NCBI RefSeq assembly: GCF_020531915.1
Contig: NZ_JAJAVG010000004.1
Span: forward strand, 1 to 64,000
Origin: Methylovorus mays
Lineage (GTDB): Bacteria > Pseudomonadota > Gammaproteobacteria > Burkholderiales > Methylophilaceae
Length of the DNA stretch: 64,000 nt
Direction: 5' to 3'
A program made the translations under genes and the position numbers. Below the pieces are notes generated by a model. The model did no database searches and was not told where the DNA came from. It worked only from the letters and a program-made list of their open reading frames with translations. Within the stretch, counting starts at the first letter, position 1. Every line of letters starts with the position of its first letter. Positions 63,389-64,000 of this stretch are shown here, one piece after another.

Positions 63389-64000
63389 GGCAGGTACGCT
63401 AACAGGTGGCACTGGGTATGAGGTAGGTGACGTCATATATCCGGTAGGATTTACAGGCCCGCGGATTCCAAAAATTACTGTCATGGCGATAAATGGTAGT
63501 GGCATGCCAACGTCATGGTTTGTGAGCGATGTCGGTCAGATCGAAACAGTTCCATCTGACGTGTCGGCTGTTTCCACTACTTCAAGCGGATCTGGGACTG
63601 GCGTTGTTGTCAACTTCATCAGTTTGCCAGGAAACGTGAATGTTACAACGACAAGCCAGGCATTCCCCAATAAAGGATTGGAGCACGCAAAACATTACCC
63701 TGCCGTAAATGCAGATAGTGGTTGGTCGGGCAATTACAATGGCGCAGCGCCGATGGGAGGGTTTTTGACAATTGACCCTCAACAAGACCTTGCGGCCGAC
63801 TGGACAACACGTAGAACATCGTCACCAACAAGCGATTTTTCTACTTATGAAAGGCTGGCTCTTTTTGCAGCAGTTCAGAAGTATGGTGCATTTATATGTG
63901 ATACATCTAACAATACACATAATATGTTTGTCGCCTCGACCGACTGCCCAAGCGCCAGACTTGATAAAATGACTGTCAATAATGCCACGTTGCCTTATCT
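63378..64000 (+). CDS. phage structural-protein fragment, start disrupted, runs off the window
   Basis: An open frame without stop from at least 63378 to the window end. It begins YEAGTLTGGTGYEVGDVIYP and continues TVMAINGSGMPTSW, a repeat type known from phage tail fibres and other surface proteins. Further on, YERLALFAAVQKYGAFICD resembles a segment of secreted beta proteins. The best start signal, AAGGGGG and an ATG at 63385, is in another frame and stops after five codons, so a frameshift near 63400 is possible. In-frame starts are GTG 63378 and ATG 63291. It is partial at the 3' end. Confidence 0.55.
   Translation, partial: MFYEAGTLTGGTGYEVGDVIYPVGFTGPRIPKITVMAINGSGMPTSWFVSDVGQIETVPSDVSAVSTTSSGSGTGVVVNFISLPGNVNVTTTSQAFPNKGLEHAKHYPAVNADSGWSGNYNGAAPMGGFLTIDPQQDLAADWTTRRTSSPTSDFSTYERLALFAAVQKYGAFICDTSNNTHNMFVASTDCPSARLDKMTVNNATLPY

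Larger units (their letters stand above)
59802..64000. mobile_element. integrated phage-like element at tRNA-Ser, left end
   Basis: An integrase gene lies 62 bases from the 3' end of tRNA-Ser and points towards it, the standard layout for a tRNA-targeting phage or island. Behind it come an excisionase-like gene and small phage-type genes with ATGA overlaps, then a structural-protein fragment. The content is unlike the surrounding housekeeping genes. The other end and the repeated attachment core lie beyond the window. Several scars suggest that the element is defective. No capsid, terminase or repressor gene is seen in this part. Confidence 0.85.

Overview
The window reads as chromosomal DNA of a methylotrophic betaproteobacterium, most likely a member of the Methylophilaceae (Methylobacillus/Methylovorus-like). 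The evidence is the gene content and order: dnaX-ybaB-recR, hfq-hflX-hflK-hflC-DUF2065-hisZ-purA, and pilF-rodZ-ispG-hisS-yfgM-bamB-der. A block of tetrahydromethanopterin/methanofuran biosynthesis genes (dmrB, a dihydropteroate-synthase-like gene, a DUF447 gene, mfnB) points to the H4MPT-linked formaldehyde oxidation pathway. The species call is inference; no 16S rRNA lies in the window.

Layout. 1-5.1 kb: end of a surface-glycan locus (ugd tail, CapD/WbpM-type dehydratase, a purine phosphoribosyltransferase, a Wzy/WaaL-type membrane protein, a family-2 glycosyltransferase), then tRNA-Leu(CAG) on the minus strand. 5.5-22.4 kb: housekeeping genes for RNA metabolism (rnr, rlmB, rlmN, rluD), ndk, ispG, hisS, envelope assembly (pilF, rodZ, yfgM, bamB, bamD), der and pgeF. 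A pair of peptide-type ABC ATPase genes sits between hisS and yfgM. 22.4-26.3 kb: a leftward iron-responsive module made of a perfect Fur box inside a promoter, a small HemP-like protein, a PEP-CTERM surface protein and a heme-type TonB-dependent receptor. 26.1-31.3 kb: a 39-residue membrane peptide, a ZIP metal transporter, rimO, an orphan gene and a PAS/GGDEF/EAL c-di-GMP enzyme. 31.5-38 kb: a divergent acrR/acrA-acrB-oprM efflux locus with two AcrR-box operators. 38-48 kb: a PilZ-like protein, gltX, then hfq to purA. 48-51.3 kb: the H4MPT/methanofuran operon with overlapping genes. 51.3-58.3 kb: ompA, mtaD, ubiG, gph, then recR, ybaB, dnaX and 4.5S RNA on the minus strand. 58.4-59.7 kb: a membrane adenylate cyclase.

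59.8 kb to the window end: an integrated phage-like element inserted at the 3' end of tRNA-Ser(GGA). It has a DUF3596-type integrase, a probable excisionase, several small early genes in two opposed sets, and a structural-protein fragment running off the window. Three places look like deletion or frameshift scars: the centre of the opposed operons, a truncated endonuclease gene, and the start of the structural gene. The element therefore looks like a degraded or mosaic prophage. Its right end is outside the window.

The parts most worth following are the Fur-HemP-like-PEP-CTERM-receptor module, the phage gene carrying a degenerate EF-Tu-like P-loop segment, and the element's deletion scars. 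No CRISPR array, rRNA operon, insertion sequence or obvious riboswitch was seen.
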